DNA of 64,000 nt, taken from NCBI RefSeq assembly GCF_013019105.1, contig NZ_BLTE01000015.1, positions 54,008-118,007 on the forward strand, in the 5' to 3' direction. Origin of the DNA: Fundidesulfovibrio magnetotacticus (lineage in GTDB: Bacteria > Desulfobacterota > Desulfovibrionia > Desulfovibrionales > Desulfovibrionaceae). Under the pieces are notes generated by a model. That model was not told the origin of the DNA and made no database searches. It saw only the letters and a program-made list of their open reading frames with translations. The stretch's first letter is position 1; each line of letters opens with the position of its first letter. The position numbers and the translations under genes were made by a program. Of this stretch, positions 52,972 to 61,730 are shown piece after piece.

Positions 52972-53850
52972 ATGAGCGCACCCAAACTGAAACTGGGCAT
53001 CCCCAAGGGATCGCTCCAGGAAGCCACCATCAAGCTTTTCGAAAAGTCCGGCTGGAAGATCAAGGAGCATCACCGCAACTACTTCCCCGAGATCGACGAC
53101 GACGAGATCACCTGCTCCATGTGCCGCGCCCAGGAGATGAGCCGCTACGTGGAATCCGGGCTCATGGACTGCGGCCTCACCGGCAAGGACTGGATTCTGG
53201 AGAACCAGTCCGACGTGGTGGTGGTCACGGACCTCATCTATTCCAAGGTCAGCTCGCGCCCGGCGCGCTGGGTGCTGGCCGTGGCCGGCGACGCCCCCTA
53301 CCGCCGCCCCGAAGACCTCCAGGGCAAACGCATCGCCACCGAACTGGTGGGCTACACCAAGCGCTACTTCGAGCAGGCCGGCGTGAAAGTGGACGTGGAG
53401 TTCTCCTGGGGCGCCACCGAGGCCAAGGTGGTGGAAGGCCTGGCCGACGCCATCGTGGAGGTCACGGAGACGGGCACCACCATCAAGGCCCACGGCCTGC
53501 GCATCATCGCCGAGGTGCTCGTCACCAACACCCAGTTCATCGCCAACAAGGAAGCCTGGGCCGACCCCTGGAAGCGCCGCAAGATCGAGAACATCATCAT
53601 GATGCTCCAGGGCGCGCTGCGGGCCGAGAAGCTGGTGGGCCTCAAGATGAACGTGCCGGCCTCCGCCAAGGACGCCGTGCTCTCCCAGCTGCCCAGCCTC
53701 AACTCGCCCACGGTGTCCCACCTGCTGGACTCGGACTGGCTCTCCGTGGAGATCGTGGTCTCCGAGGCCGTGGTGCGAGACCTCATCCCCAGGCTCAAGG
53801 ACGCCGGGGCCGAGGGCATCATCGAATACTCGCTGAACAAGGTCGTCTAG
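52972..53850 (+). CDS. hisG: ATP phosphoribosyltransferase, long form
   Basis: 292 residues. First step of histidine synthesis: ATP plus PRPP. Conserved pieces: [75 protein letters not shown]; the PRPP loop is the VEVTETGTT segment. The C-terminal 75 residues form the regulatory ACT-like domain of the long, histidine-inhibited HisG. It stands alone with a terminator behind it. Confidence 0.97.
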   Translation: MSAPKLKLGIPKGSLQEATIKLFEKSGWKIKEHHRNYFPEIDDDEITCSMCRAQEMSRYVESGLMDCGLTGKDWILENQSDVVVVTDLIYSKVSSRPARWVLAVAGDAPYRRPEDLQGKRIATELVGYTKRYFEQAGVKVDVEFSWGATEAKVVEGLADAIVEVTETGTTIKAHGLRIIAEVLVTNTQFIANKEAWADPWKRRKIENIIMMLQGALRAEKLVGLKMNVPASAKDAVLSQLPSLNSPTVSHLLDSDWLSVEIVVSEAVVRDLIPRLKDAGAEGIIEYSLNKVV

Positions 53851-53871
53851 ACCCGTCAGGCCGCAATGAAG

Positions 53872-53906
53872 AAACGCCCGCGCCCCCCCAGGGGACGCGG
53901 GCGTTT
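53872..53906 (+). terminator. Rho-independent terminator after hisG
   Basis: AAACGCCCGCG and CGCGGGCGTTT form an 11-bp stem around a C-rich/G-rich loop. The T run is short, but the stem is strong. Confidence 0.75.
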
Positions 53907-53929
53907 CGCGTTGGTGGCGGACAGGGGCG

Positions 53930-55198
53930 TCAGATTTTGACGCACATCCCCTTGGGGTCGCGGTCGATGTCTTCGCTGATTTCGCGGATGTAACACGTCG
54001 AACCGTCGATGCGCACCAGGCAGGTGTAGCGCGCCGAGCCCGAGGCGCAGCTGGGATCCCCGGAACGTTCCCGGTAGTAGCGGATGGAGAACACGGCTTT
54101 TTTCACGTCGGGGGCCCGCGTGTCGAACACCTCGATCCTTCCGATGAGGTTGCTGCGCCGGGTGGGCCAGCGTTTGAAATAGCGCTGCAGGTCCTCCAGA
54201 ACGTTCTGACGGGTCTGCACGCCCTTGTCGAAAAGAATCACGCTGCTGTCGTAGAAGCCGGCCAGCTCCTCCGGGGTGGCCCGGTTGTAGGCGACCACGA
54301 ATTTATCCAGGAAAGCCTGTACCTTACGCTGGTTCACAGTGTCGGGCTCTGGGTCCGGCTTTCCGGGGTCCTTCGCGGCCTCGGCCCTGGCCTTGGCGGC
54401 TGCATCGGCTTCCGCTTTGGCCTTGGCGGCCGCATCGGCCTCCGCCTTGGCCTTGGCGGCCTGCTGCTCGATCGCGGCCTTGGCCTTGGCGGCCGCATCG
54501 GCCTCCGCCTTGGCCTTGTCCGCCTGCCGCGCGACCGTCGCGGGATCGGGCGACTGCGTCGCGCCCCGGTCGCCTTCTTTCGGAAGCGACCACATCACCA
54601 CGAGAAGCACGAACACCAGGCACAGGCCGACCAGCCAAACCTTGCTGTTTTGCCACCAGGCCCCAGTGCTTACGATGCTCCCCCCGGACTGTTGGGTATT
54701 CTTGCTCACGGACAGGGGCTTGCTGCCGGTCACGCCCTGGTTGAGTGAACTGAAGCCTGGAGAAACCTGGATGGTCCGCACGGGTTGGGGTGGGACCTGA
54801 TTGACCGCCCCGGAGGGAGGCTCAGGTGGAGGAGGTGGATCAAATATCACGTCGTTCTGACCATACTGGTCCAAGTCGGCCGGTTTGTCCGCGCACGCGC
54901 CCACGGCGTAGGCCCAGACCTGCACGGCCCACTGCGCCGAGTCTTCCTTGACGCTGCGATTGTGGGTCAGCCTCCAGACGGCCGTCCGAACCCGCGAGTC
55001 CAGCGGGCCGCCGCCCTGATCGGTCAATAATGCCGGGATACCCTCGCTCACGGCGAGTTCCAGCAGGTTCATGTTCTTTTCCCAACGATTGAGGGAAAAG
55101 TCCTTGAAGACCGCCCGGAATGTCTGGGCGTTGGTACACGCGTCGATTCCGGACGTTTCGAAGACCTGCCGGGCGGCTTCAACCGCGTCGTTCGCCAT
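53930..55198 (-). CDS. Single-pass membrane protein with Ala-rich coiled coil and NTF2-like C-terminus
   Basis: 422 residues. An N-terminal globular domain of about 110 residues (AVEAARQVFETSGIDACTNA, LNRWEKNMNLLELAVSEGIP, QWAVQVWAYAVGACADKP), a Pro/Gln-rich linker, one membrane helix near residues 188-207 (VWLVGLCLVFVLLVVMWSL), a coiled coil built of repeated AKAEADAAAKAK units (residues about 225-275), and a C-terminal NTF2/SnoaL-like domain (FLDKFVVAYNRATPEELAGFYD). The repeated units are also repeated at DNA level (three or more copies of a roughly 30-base unit at about 54411-54520). The function is unknown; NTF2-like domains outside enzymes often bind small ligands or proteins. Start ATG 55198 follows AGGGG. 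Confidence 0.8.
   Translation of the reverse strand: MANDAVEAARQVFETSGIDACTNAQTFRAVFKDFSLNRWEKNMNLLELAVSEGIPALLTDQGGGPLDSRVRTAVWRLTHNRSVKEDSAQWAVQVWAYAVGACADKPADLDQYGQNDVIFDPPPPPEPPSGAVNQVPPQPVRTIQVSPGFSSLNQGVTGSKPLSVSKNTQQSGGSIVSTGAWWQNSKVWLVGLCLVFVLLVVMWSLPKEGDRGATQSPDPATVARQADKAKAEADAAAKAKAAIEQQAAKAKAEADAAAKAKAEADAAAKARAEAAKDPGKPDPEPDTVNQRKVQAFLDKFVVAYNRATPEELAGFYDSSVILFDKGVQTRQNVLEDLQRYFKRWPTRRSNLIGRIEVFDTRAPDVKKAVFSIRYYRERSGDPSCASGSARYTCLVRIDGSTCYIREISEDIDRDPKGMCVKI
54390..54525 (-). repeat. Tandem 30-base coding repeats in the coiled-coil segment
   Basis: Units encoding AKAEADAAAK recur head to tail, with near-identical DNA (GCCTTGGCGGCCGCATCGGC pattern). This suggests expansion by slipped replication and a length-variable linker. 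Confidence 0.75.
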
Positions 55199-55366
55199 AG
55201 CTGCCCCTTACGTGAAAACGAAAAATCCCCGGCGGCGGCAACGCCGCTTCCAGCGCGACGCCCCGGGCGCGCCGCGCTCACCTTAGCCATGCTCGACCGG
55301 AACTTTTTCCACTCAAGCCATCCGCTGTCAACCTGACGGCCGCGAGAAGAAAATTCGAATCACCTC

Positions 55367-55394
55367 TTGCCCCCCCCGGAAACGTGATTATATT
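55367..55394 (+). promoter_or_regulatory. Candidate sigma-70 promoter
   Basis: TTGCCC, 16 bases, TATATT. The AT-rich -10 stands out from its surroundings. It would start transcription near 55402, just before the small basic ORF. Confidence 0.6.
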
Positions 55395-55420
55395 GTTTCT
55401 CACGAGCGAGGAGATCGCGA

Positions 55421-55579
55421 GTGAAGACCAGGCGGACCGAAACGGCGGAACGCCCCAAGAAACATCCCTCGCTGGGCCCCAAGGCCCGACGGACCGCGTG
55501 GAGAACGAAAGCCCTGCCCGGACGGCAAAATGCCCCGGGAGGACAGGAGCAGACCGGAAAGCTCCCCCGCGCGGCGTAA
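55421..55579 (+). CDS. Possible small basic protein, 52 aa
   Basis: A GTG preceded by GAGGAG at seven bases opens a frame of 52 codons ending in TAA. The product (VKTRRTETAERPKKHPSLG and on) is strongly basic, with about 14 Arg/Lys, and has no hydrophobic segment. It lies within a transcript delimited by the promoter at 55367-55394 and the terminator at 55811-55845. It could equally be part of a non-coding RNA. I do not recognise homologues. Confidence 0.35.
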   Translation: MKTRRTETAERPKKHPSLGPKARRTAWRTKALPGRQNAPGGQEQTGKLPRAA

Positions 55580-55810
55580 CGTGAAAGGCTTCGGACCAAG
55601 GCAATCGGGAAACCAACCTCCAAAGGGGTGCCCCAGACCCCGGGAGAGCCGGGCGAGAAGCCATCCGGGAGCGCCGCCCCCAGAATTGCCCCCGGATGAA
55701 ACAAAAGTCTGATGATGTCCGGCTCGGTTTTCGGCCAGGCCCAGGACCCAGGCAACAAGACAACCAACAGGCAACGCCTCCGGAACGCGCCTCATGCGCG
55801 AACCGCTTTC

Positions 55811-55845
55811 GACCCCCCTCCCCCTCGGGAGGGGGGTCTTCTTTT
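55811..55845 (+). terminator. Rho-independent terminator of an orphan transcript
   Basis: GACCCCCCTCCC, loop CCTC, GGGAGGGGGGTC, then TTCTTTT. The orientation is plus. No annotated gene ends here, so it closes the transcript that begins near 55402. Confidence 0.88.
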
Positions 55846-56000
55846 GAGTCGCCCCCTTGCCGCGCCCGATCCGGCGGTCTACCCTGCACGCCGGGACGCT
55901 CGTCCGGGCCTTTCCTCGGAGATCGGGCAGGACGCCCACGCAGGGGCTTCCTTCACGCCCGGTCCGATCCTCTCATGGCCTGGCAGGGACGCGCCCGTGG

Positions 56001-56258
56001 ATGGCGTGGCTTTCGCGCGAACTTTCGCCCGCCACCTGCGTGAACCTCATGAACCAGTACCGGCCCGGCGCGCTGGCCTTCTATCATCCACCGCTGGACC
56101 GACCCCTTTCGCCCGTGGAGTTCCGCCAGGCCCGGCGCGAGGCCGAAGCGGCGGGCGTCACCCGCTGCGACGAGCGCGGCCCCGGCCACCAGGAGCACCG
56201 GTCGGCCCGGCTGGCGGCCGGACGCGACCGGGCGCGAAGGTTACAAAAAGGGAACGCT
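56001..56258 (+). pseudogene. C-terminal remnant of a COG1313-type radical SAM protein
   Basis: Residues MAWLSRELSPATCVNLMNQYRPGALA, then LDRPLSPVEFRQARREAEAAGVTRCDER, match the C-terminal end of PflX/COG1313 radical SAM proteins (pattern W-x-L-S-P-x-T-x-V-N-x-M-x-Q-Y-x-P, then R-P-x-x-x-E-x-x-x-A and a closing G-x-x-R-x-D). The N-terminal 200 residues with the CxxxCxxC cluster are absent: upstream sequence in this frame is GC-rich and unstructured back to the terminator at 55845. It is likely a truncated, dead gene. Confidence 0.7.
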
Positions 56259-56358
56259 TCGCGCCCCGGACGCCTTGAAGCGCCACTTCCTTTGGGATAG
56301 GGTTCAGGGATTCGCCCCCTTTTGGGGAGATCGTCAAACGGCCCGCAGGGAGGTCCCC

Positions 56359-57696
56359 ATGGCTGTGTTCAAGTGCAAAAACGCCGACGACGTGCTCAAG
56401 GCCGTCAAGGATTACAACGTCTCCTTCGTGCAGTTCTGGTTCATCGACATCCTGGGGATGCTCAAGAGCTTCCAGATCACCCCGCGCGAACTCGAAAGCG
56501 CCTTCGACGAGGGCATGGGCTTCGACGGCTCGTCCATCACCGGATTCACCAAGATCCACGAGTCCGACATGGTGGCCTTCCCCGACCCCACCACCTTCCA
56601 GCTGGTGGCCTGGCGTCCCTCCGACCGCCCCGTCGCCCGCCTTTTCTGCGACGTGCGCAACCCCGACGGCACCCCCTTCGCGGCCGACTCGCGCCACGTG
56701 CTCAAGCGCATGCTCGGCAAGGCCTCGGACATGGGCTACACCTTCTTCGTGGGGCCGGAACTGGAGTTCTTCCTCTTCGCCAACTCCAGCGAGCCCCGCA
56801 TCCTGGACAAGGGCGGCTACTTCGACGCCCCGCCCCTGGACCTGGCCAACGACGTGCGCCGCGACATCATCTTCGCCCTGGAGTCCATGGGCATCGCGGT
56901 GGAATACTCCCACCACGAGGTGGCCCCCTCCCAGCACGAGATCGACCTGCGCTACAACGAGGCCCTGGCCATGGCCGACACCGCCATCACCTACCGGGTG
57001 GTGGTCAAGGAGGTGGCCCGCAAACACGGCTGCTACGCCACCTTCATGCCCAAGCCCCTCTACGGCGAGAACGGCTCGGGCATGCACGTGCACCAGTCGC
57101 TCTTCAAGGGCTCGCGCAACGCCTTCTACGACGCCTCCTCGCCCAACCACCTCTCGGTGGAGGCCCAGGCCTACATCGCGGGGCTTCTCAAGCACGCGCC
57201 GGAGTTCACCTGCGTCACCAACCAGTGGGTGAACTCCTATAAGCGCCTGGTGCCCGGCTACGAGGCCCCGGTGTACATCGCCTGGGCGCAGCGCAACCGC
57301 TCGGCGCTCATCCGCGTGCCCATGTACAAGCCCGGCAAGGAGTCGGCCACGCGCATCGAACTGCGCAGCCCCGACCCGGCCGCCAACCCCTACCTGGCCC
57401 TGGCCGTGATGCTGGGCGCGGGCCTCAAGGGCATCGAAGCCGGGTACAAGCTGGCCAAGCCCGTGGAGGACAACATCTTCCACATGTCCGAGAAGGAGAT
57501 GCGCAAGCACGGCATCGCCTCCCTGCCCGGCTCGCTCCTGGAGGCCGTGGGCAACCTGGAGCGCTCAACGCTCATGAAGGAGGTCCTGGGCGACCACCTG
57601 CACGCCGCCCTGGTGGACTACAAGTACGACGAGTGGGACCGCTACCGCACCCAGATCACCGAATGGGAGCTGGAGAAGTACCTGCCCATCCTCTAA
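56359..57696 (+). CDS. glnA: Glutamine synthetase type I
   Basis: 445 residues. Assimilates ammonia: glutamate plus ATP plus NH3 to glutamine. Conserved blocks: FIDILGMLKSFQITPRELE, GMGFDGSSITGF, GPELEFFLF, HHEVAPSQHEIDLRYNEAL, FMPKPLYGENGSGMHVHQSL, NPYLALAVMLGAG. This length, shorter than the about 470-residue adenylylated GlnA of enterics, is that of the GSI-alpha group, which is usually feedback regulated instead of adenylylated. The MAVFKCKN start follows GGGAGG. No P-II gene is next to it. Confidence 0.96.
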   Translation: MAVFKCKNADDVLKAVKDYNVSFVQFWFIDILGMLKSFQITPRELESAFDEGMGFDGSSITGFTKIHESDMVAFPDPTTFQLVAWRPSDRPVARLFCDVRNPDGTPFAADSRHVLKRMLGKASDMGYTFFVGPELEFFLFANSSEPRILDKGGYFDAPPLDLANDVRRDIIFALESMGIAVEYSHHEVAPSQHEIDLRYNEALAMADTAITYRVVVKEVARKHGCYATFMPKPLYGENGSGMHVHQSLFKGSRNAFYDASSPNHLSVEAQAYIAGLLKHAPEFTCVTNQWVNSYKRLVPGYEAPVYIAWAQRNRSALIRVPMYKPGKESATRIELRSPDPAANPYLALAVMLGAGLKGIEAGYKLAKPVEDNIFHMSEKEMRKHGIASLPGSLLEAVGNLERSTLMKEVLGDHLHAALVDYKYDEWDRYRTQITEWELEKYLPIL

Positions 57697-57804
57697 ACGC
57701 CGCTCGCAATGCAAAGGGCCGCCCGGCCACGGGCGGCCCTGCGCGAAGCGCAGCCTGGAGCAGGTCATCCGAAACCCCGTGCGACCTTGAGACCTCGCCG
57801 CAGG

Positions 57805-58305
57805 CTAGTTGGCCAGTTTCACCGGGTCATTCTTCAGATTCCGGGCGAGCTGGTCGCGCAGCTTCACGCTGTATGCCGCGCTCCTTACCTCGCCTGTCTT
57901 GTCGTTGCACTTGATCTTCAGCTCGACATCCTCTGTCATGTTGCAGCTATATTGCGTCCAGACTCCAGATTTTTTCACCTTGATCTGCTGGCCAAAAGCC
58001 GCCTTCATTTTATTCAAAATGTCTTCCTTGTGCCTCCCGGACACCTTGATAATCCTTGCGTAATACTTGCCGTCGACGAAAGCGTAGGAAATCGCCGGAC
58101 ACGCATCCTGATGCACTTGAAGGCGGCAATTTCCAACATAATTGTAGTACGACACACCATCAACCTGTTTATACAGAATGAAATTGCCATCATCAAGATC
58201 ACTGAGCTTTGCACCGAAATCCAGCTTGCCACAGTCGAACGCATACGAAGCACTGGCAAGAAAAACAGAGAATACAAACAAACAAGTCGCCGTGAGAACT
58301 CGCAT
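57805..58305 (-). CDS. Secreted hypothetical protein, 166 aa, low GC
   Basis: A signal peptide (MRVLTATCLFVFSVFLASASYA) is followed by a mature part with five cysteines (FDCGKLDFG, GNCRLQVHQDACPAIS, YSCNMTEDVELKIKCND) able to form disulfides. Aromatic-rich strands (NFILYKQVDGVSYYNYVG, KYYARIIKVSG). No family recognised. Base composition is clearly lower in GC than both neighbours, a sign of recent acquisition. AGGGGCGGCA precedes the ATG. Confidence 0.75.
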   Translation of the reverse strand: MRVLTATCLFVFSVFLASASYAFDCGKLDFGAKLSDLDDGNFILYKQVDGVSYYNYVGNCRLQVHQDACPAISYAFVDGKYYARIIKVSGRHKEDILNKMKAAFGQQIKVKKSGVWTQYSCNMTEDVELKIKCNDKTGEVRSAAYSVKLRDQLARNLKNDPVKLAN

Positions 58306-58594
58306 TGCCGCCCCTTCCTGCTTGCTGGTTGAACACTTTTGACGAACTATCGACCACTATAAAACGTCCATCCAGTTGTCAAACCGGATTGTCCGCATCC
58401 TGATCGGTCCGGCGCTCCATTGACAGGAACAGCCCGCCCCGCACGCTCCGGCCAGCCGGGACAGCGCGAGAGGCGGCCGCCCGGCGGCGGCCCCGACGGC
58501 CTTCCCTCCATGAGGAAAGATATGGGAGCCGACGAATTGCGCCGCGCTCTCCAACCGGGTATCCTCTCCCCCACCGAACCAGCCAGGAGGCCCC

Positions 58595-59725
58595 ATGATC
58601 CCCTGCCAGCGCCAGCTTTTCGGCGTGCCCGAGAACGTCTGCTACCTCAATTGCGCCTTCACCTCGCCCCTGCCCCAGCCCGCCCTGGAGGCCGGACGCG
58701 CCGCCATGGAGGCCAAGCGCGCCCCCTGGTCCATGACGCCGGACCTCTTTTTCTCCGGCCTGGAGGCCGCCCGCGAAGGCTTCGCAGCCGTGCTCGGGGC
58801 GGACGTCGACGGCGTTGCCGCGGTCCCGGCCGTGTCCTACGCCATGGCCCTGGCCGCCAGAAACCTGCCCCTGGACGCCGATCGCCACGTGCTCCTCCTG
58901 GACGAGCAGTTCCCCTCCAACGTCTATCCGTGGCTGAAGATGGCCCCGGGTCGGGTGCGCGCCGTGCCCCGCCCCGTCGAAGGCACGTGGAGCGAGGCCG
59001 TGCTGGCCCACATCACGCCGGAGATCGGGCTGGTGGCCTTGCCGCACTGCCACTGGATCGACGGCACGGTGTTCGATTTGGCCGCCGTGCGCGCCGCCTG
59101 CGACCGCGTGGGCGCGCACCTGGTGGTGGACGCCACGCAGTCCCTGGGGGCCATGCCCTTCGACATGGCCGCCGCGCGGCCGGACTTCCTGACCGCCAGC
59201 GGGCACAAGTGGCTGCTCGGCCCCTACGGCGCGAGCTTCTGCTGGGCGGCCCCGCAATGGAGGGGTGGAGAGCCCCTGGAGGAAAACTGGCTAAACCGCG
59301 AAGGCTCGGAAGACTTTTCGCGCCTCACGGAATACCGCGACGCCTACCGACCCGGCGCGCGCCGCTACGACGTGGGCGAGGCCAGCAACTTCATCCTCAT
59401 GCCCATGGCGGCGGCGTCCCTGGGGCTCATCCAGGAATGGGGCGTGGCCGGGATCGCCGCGACCCTTTCGGGGATCACCCGCCGCCTGGCCCTGACCGGC
59501 CAGGCCTTCGGGCTCACGCCCACACCGGCGGCAGAGCGCGCCCCGCACCTTCTGGGCCTGCGCCTGGCCCACGGCAAGGCCGCGCCCGTGGCGGCGGCCA
59601 TGGCCCGCGAGGGCGTGCACGTCTCCCCCCGGGGCGCGACGCTGCGCCTGGCCCCGCACCTGCACGTCAACGACGCCGACCTGACGCGCTTCGCCGACGC
59701 CCTCGCCCGGGCGCTCTCCACGTAG
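58595..59725 (+). CDS. Aminotransferase class V-fold PLP enzyme
   Basis: 376 residues of fold type I PLP enzymes. Features: CYLNCAFTSPLPQPALEAG at the N-terminus, a His-rich substrate loop VALPHCHWIDGTVFDL, DATQSLGAMPFDM (Asp binding the pyridine N), and the PLP lysine in TASGHKWLLGPYG. The family covers cysteine desulfurases and isopenicillin epimerase-like proteins; a Cys in the desulfurase position is not evident, so a desulfurase is less likely. CCAGGAGG precedes the ATG. The substrate is unknown. Confidence 0.87.
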   Translation: MIPCQRQLFGVPENVCYLNCAFTSPLPQPALEAGRAAMEAKRAPWSMTPDLFFSGLEAAREGFAAVLGADVDGVAAVPAVSYAMALAARNLPLDADRHVLLLDEQFPSNVYPWLKMAPGRVRAVPRPVEGTWSEAVLAHITPEIGLVALPHCHWIDGTVFDLAAVRAACDRVGAHLVVDATQSLGAMPFDMAAARPDFLTASGHKWLLGPYGASFCWAAPQWRGGEPLEENWLNREGSEDFSRLTEYRDAYRPGARRYDVGEASNFILMPMAAASLGLIQEWGVAGIAATLSGITRRLALTGQAFGLTPTPAAERAPHLLGLRLAHGKAAPVAAAMAREGVHVSPRGATLRLAPHLHVNDADLTRFADALARALST

Positions 59726-59793
59726 GGCCTGGGGGATTTCCCCCCGCGCCCCACCGTACTAACATGACGTCAACCGCCGCCCAAGGAGCAGCC

Positions 59794-60036
59794 ATGGCCC
59801 CCGAATGGACCAAGCACGACGACGCGACCTATTACATGAGCCTGGGCAAGGCCCTGCTGGTGACCGTGGTCTACGAGCGCCTCACCCCCCCGGGCTGGAA
59901 GGTCCAGGTGGGACAGCGCGCCCTCAAGGACAAGTTCGGTTCCCTGGAGGACGCCCAGAAGGTGGCCATGGCCTTCGCGGAAAAGGTGGCCGCGGCCATT
60001 CGCGCCGACCTGGACGCCCTGCGCCCACCGGCCTAG
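59794..60036 (+). CDS. Hypothetical protein, 80 aa
   Basis: Start MAPEWTKHDDATYYMSLGKAL after AAGGAGCAGCC. A small soluble protein with a strand-helix pattern (LLVTVVYERLTPPGWKVQVG, then a helix EDAQKVAMAFAEKVAAAIRADL). No family recognised. It follows the PLP enzyme by 68 bp in the same direction. Confidence 0.6.
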   Translation: MAPEWTKHDDATYYMSLGKALLVTVVYERLTPPGWKVQVGQRALKDKFGSLEDAQKVAMAFAEKVAAAIRADLDALRPPA

Positions 60037-60099
60037 CGCCCCTGGCCGGTCCCCTGGCCGGTCCCCTGGTTCCGCAGCGGCTTGCGCGCCGGGCCCCCC

Positions 60100-60393
60100 C
60101 TACCGGGCCGGGCTGCCCAGCACCTCGCGCAGCTTCCCGCCGTCCTGCAGCCCCTGGATGTAGGCGAAGCGCACGTAGAGGTGGCGCACCCGCTCCGACA
60201 GCCCGGACATTTCCGTGATCAGGGCCTGAAGCTCCGTGCGCCGTTCCGCCGGGGCCAGCTCCAGGGCCTTCTCTTCCAGCTGGCGCAGGGCGTCGAAATA
60301 CTGCGGGGCCTCCTCGCCGGGCAGAGGCGCGGACCAAAGGTCCTCCAGGCGGGAGGTGATGATGTCGGGAAAAACCGTCCTCGGAGAATCCAT
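60100..60393 (-). CDS. Hypothetical helical protein, 97 aa
   Basis: Start MDSPRTVFPDIITSRLEDL after AAGGAGG. The rest is helical: EEAPQYFDALRQLEEKALELAP, then TELQALITEMSGLSERVRHLYVRFAYIQGLQDG. It converges with the 80-aa gene. Function unknown; no signal peptide or metal motif. Confidence 0.65.
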   Translation of the reverse strand: MDSPRTVFPDIITSRLEDLWSAPLPGEEAPQYFDALRQLEEKALELAPAERRTELQALITEMSGLSERVRHLYVRFAYIQGLQDGGKLREVLGSPAR

Positions 60394-60565
60394 GCGCGCC
60401 TCCTTGCGTTGATCGTTCGTCCCGCCCACGGGCGCCTCCGGCGTCGGGACTGGCCTGCCGGAGCATCTTCACGTACGATGGGCGACCGCGATGCCGCCCG
60501 CGTGACCCCGCCGTGGCGGCGGGGTCACGCCTGCATACCAGAGCATCGCCCGCAGGAGAACCGCC

Positions 60566-61102
60566 ATGACGCGAAATGACGCCCTGGAACTGCTCGAATC
60601 CCGGAAGCCGGAACCCCACATGCTGCTCCACGCCCTCCAGACCGAGGCCGTGTTGCGCGCCATGGCCCTGCGCCTGGAGCAGGACGCCGAACTCTGGGGC
60701 ATCACCGGCCTGCTCCACGATCTGGACTTCCCCACCACCAAGGACGCCCCCGAGCGCCACGGCCTGGACGCCGCCGCCCAGCTCGACGGCAGGCTGGACC
60801 CCGCCGCCGTGGCCGCCATCGCCGCACACAACGCCGAAATGAACGGCCGCCAGCCCGCCGCGACGCTCGACTACGCCCTGCGCTGCGGCGAAACCGTCAC
60901 CGGCATCGTCCACGCCGCGGCCCTCATGCGCCCCACCGGCTACGACGGCCTGGAACCCAAGAGCGTGAAGAAGAAAATGAAGGACAAAGCCTTCGCCCGA
61001 AACGTGCGCCGCGAGATCATCCTGGAATGCGACAAGGCAGGCCTGCCCCTGGACGACTTCCTGGCCCTGGCCATAGACGCCATGCGCTCCGTGCAGGCCT
61101 AG
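60566..61102 (+). CDS. HD-domain protein (HDIG-type metal phosphohydrolase)
   Basis: 178 residues. HD superfamily pattern: first His in MLLHALQTEAVL, the HD pair in LWGITGLLHDLDFPTT, and a downstream His in AAIAAHNAEMNG. These enzymes are phosphohydrolases or nucleases acting on nucleotides; small members are annotated HDIG domain proteins. No second domain. Ribosome site GGAG lies before the ATG. Confidence 0.85.
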   Translation: MTRNDALELLESRKPEPHMLLHALQTEAVLRAMALRLEQDAELWGITGLLHDLDFPTTKDAPERHGLDAAAQLDGRLDPAAVAAIAAHNAEMNGRQPAATLDYALRCGETVTGIVHAAALMRPTGYDGLEPKSVKKKMKDKAFARNVRREIILECDKAGLPLDDFLALAIDAMRSVQA

Positions 61103-61162
61103 CCCACGGGGCCAGACGCCCCGCGCCCGCCACCCGAACACCCCGTCCGCGAGGAGGACTTC

Positions 61163-61531
61163 ATGGACATCTCCAAAGCCATCGCCGAACTCAAGAAACG
61201 CCCGGGCTTCACCGAAAACGTGGGCATGGTGCTCGTGCACAACGGCGTGGTGCGCGCCACCCGGCGCGCCGACTCCGCCCCCGTCACCCGTCTTGAAGTC
61301 CACCCCGACCAGCGGAAGATCGACGCCATCTGCGCCGAACTTTCCACGCGCCCCGGCATCTTCGCCGTGGAGGCCAAGGCCCTCTCCGGAACCTTCCAGC
61401 CCGGCGACGACCTGCTCTACATCATCGTGGCCGGAGACTTCCGCGAGAACGTCCACCCCATGCTCCTGGAGGCCCTCAACCGCATCAAGGCCGAGGCCGT
61501 CTCCAAGAGCGAACACGTCCGCGTGGACTGA
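61163..61531 (+). CDS. moaE: MoaE-like molybdopterin converting factor subunit 2
   Basis: 122 residues with the MoaE fold pattern: NVGMVLVHNGVVRATRRA, IDAICAELSTRPGIFAVEAKAL, DDLLYIIVAGDFRENVHPMLLEALNRIKAEAVSKSEHV. MoaE with MoaD carries out sulfur transfer to make molybdopterin. The usual middle and C-terminal end differ from E. coli MoaE, and no MoaD gene is adjacent, so it may be a family variant rather than the canonical subunit. AGGAGG precedes the ATG. Confidence 0.72.
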   Translation: MDISKAIAELKKRPGFTENVGMVLVHNGVVRATRRADSAPVTRLEVHPDQRKIDAICAELSTRPGIFAVEAKALSGTFQPGDDLLYIIVAGDFRENVHPMLLEALNRIKAEAVSKSEHVRVD

Positions 61532-61730
61532 CACCCGCCCGCAGACCCGCCGTCCGGCCGGACCGACCCCGGACCGGACGGCGTCGCCTCCCGACCCCCG
61601 GCCCCTTCGCGCCCCGCCTTTTCCCGCCTCCAATTGTTACGATCTCATGACAACCGCCCGGCAACGTGTCATACCGATGCCGGAACGCCATCAGGCGCTC
61701 GATAGAATCAAACGCAGCGCGGAGCGCACG

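Noticed and set aside
55395..55845. RNase P RNA, tmRNA or SRP RNA as the identity of the orphan transcript
   Set aside because: None of their signature sequences is visible.
57714..57742. GC hairpin after glnA as a terminator
   Set aside because: A stem is present but no T run follows on either strand; left out as unsupported.
58379..59257. Minus-strand frame over the PLP enzyme
   Set aside because: Mirror frame of a gene with clear PLP motifs.
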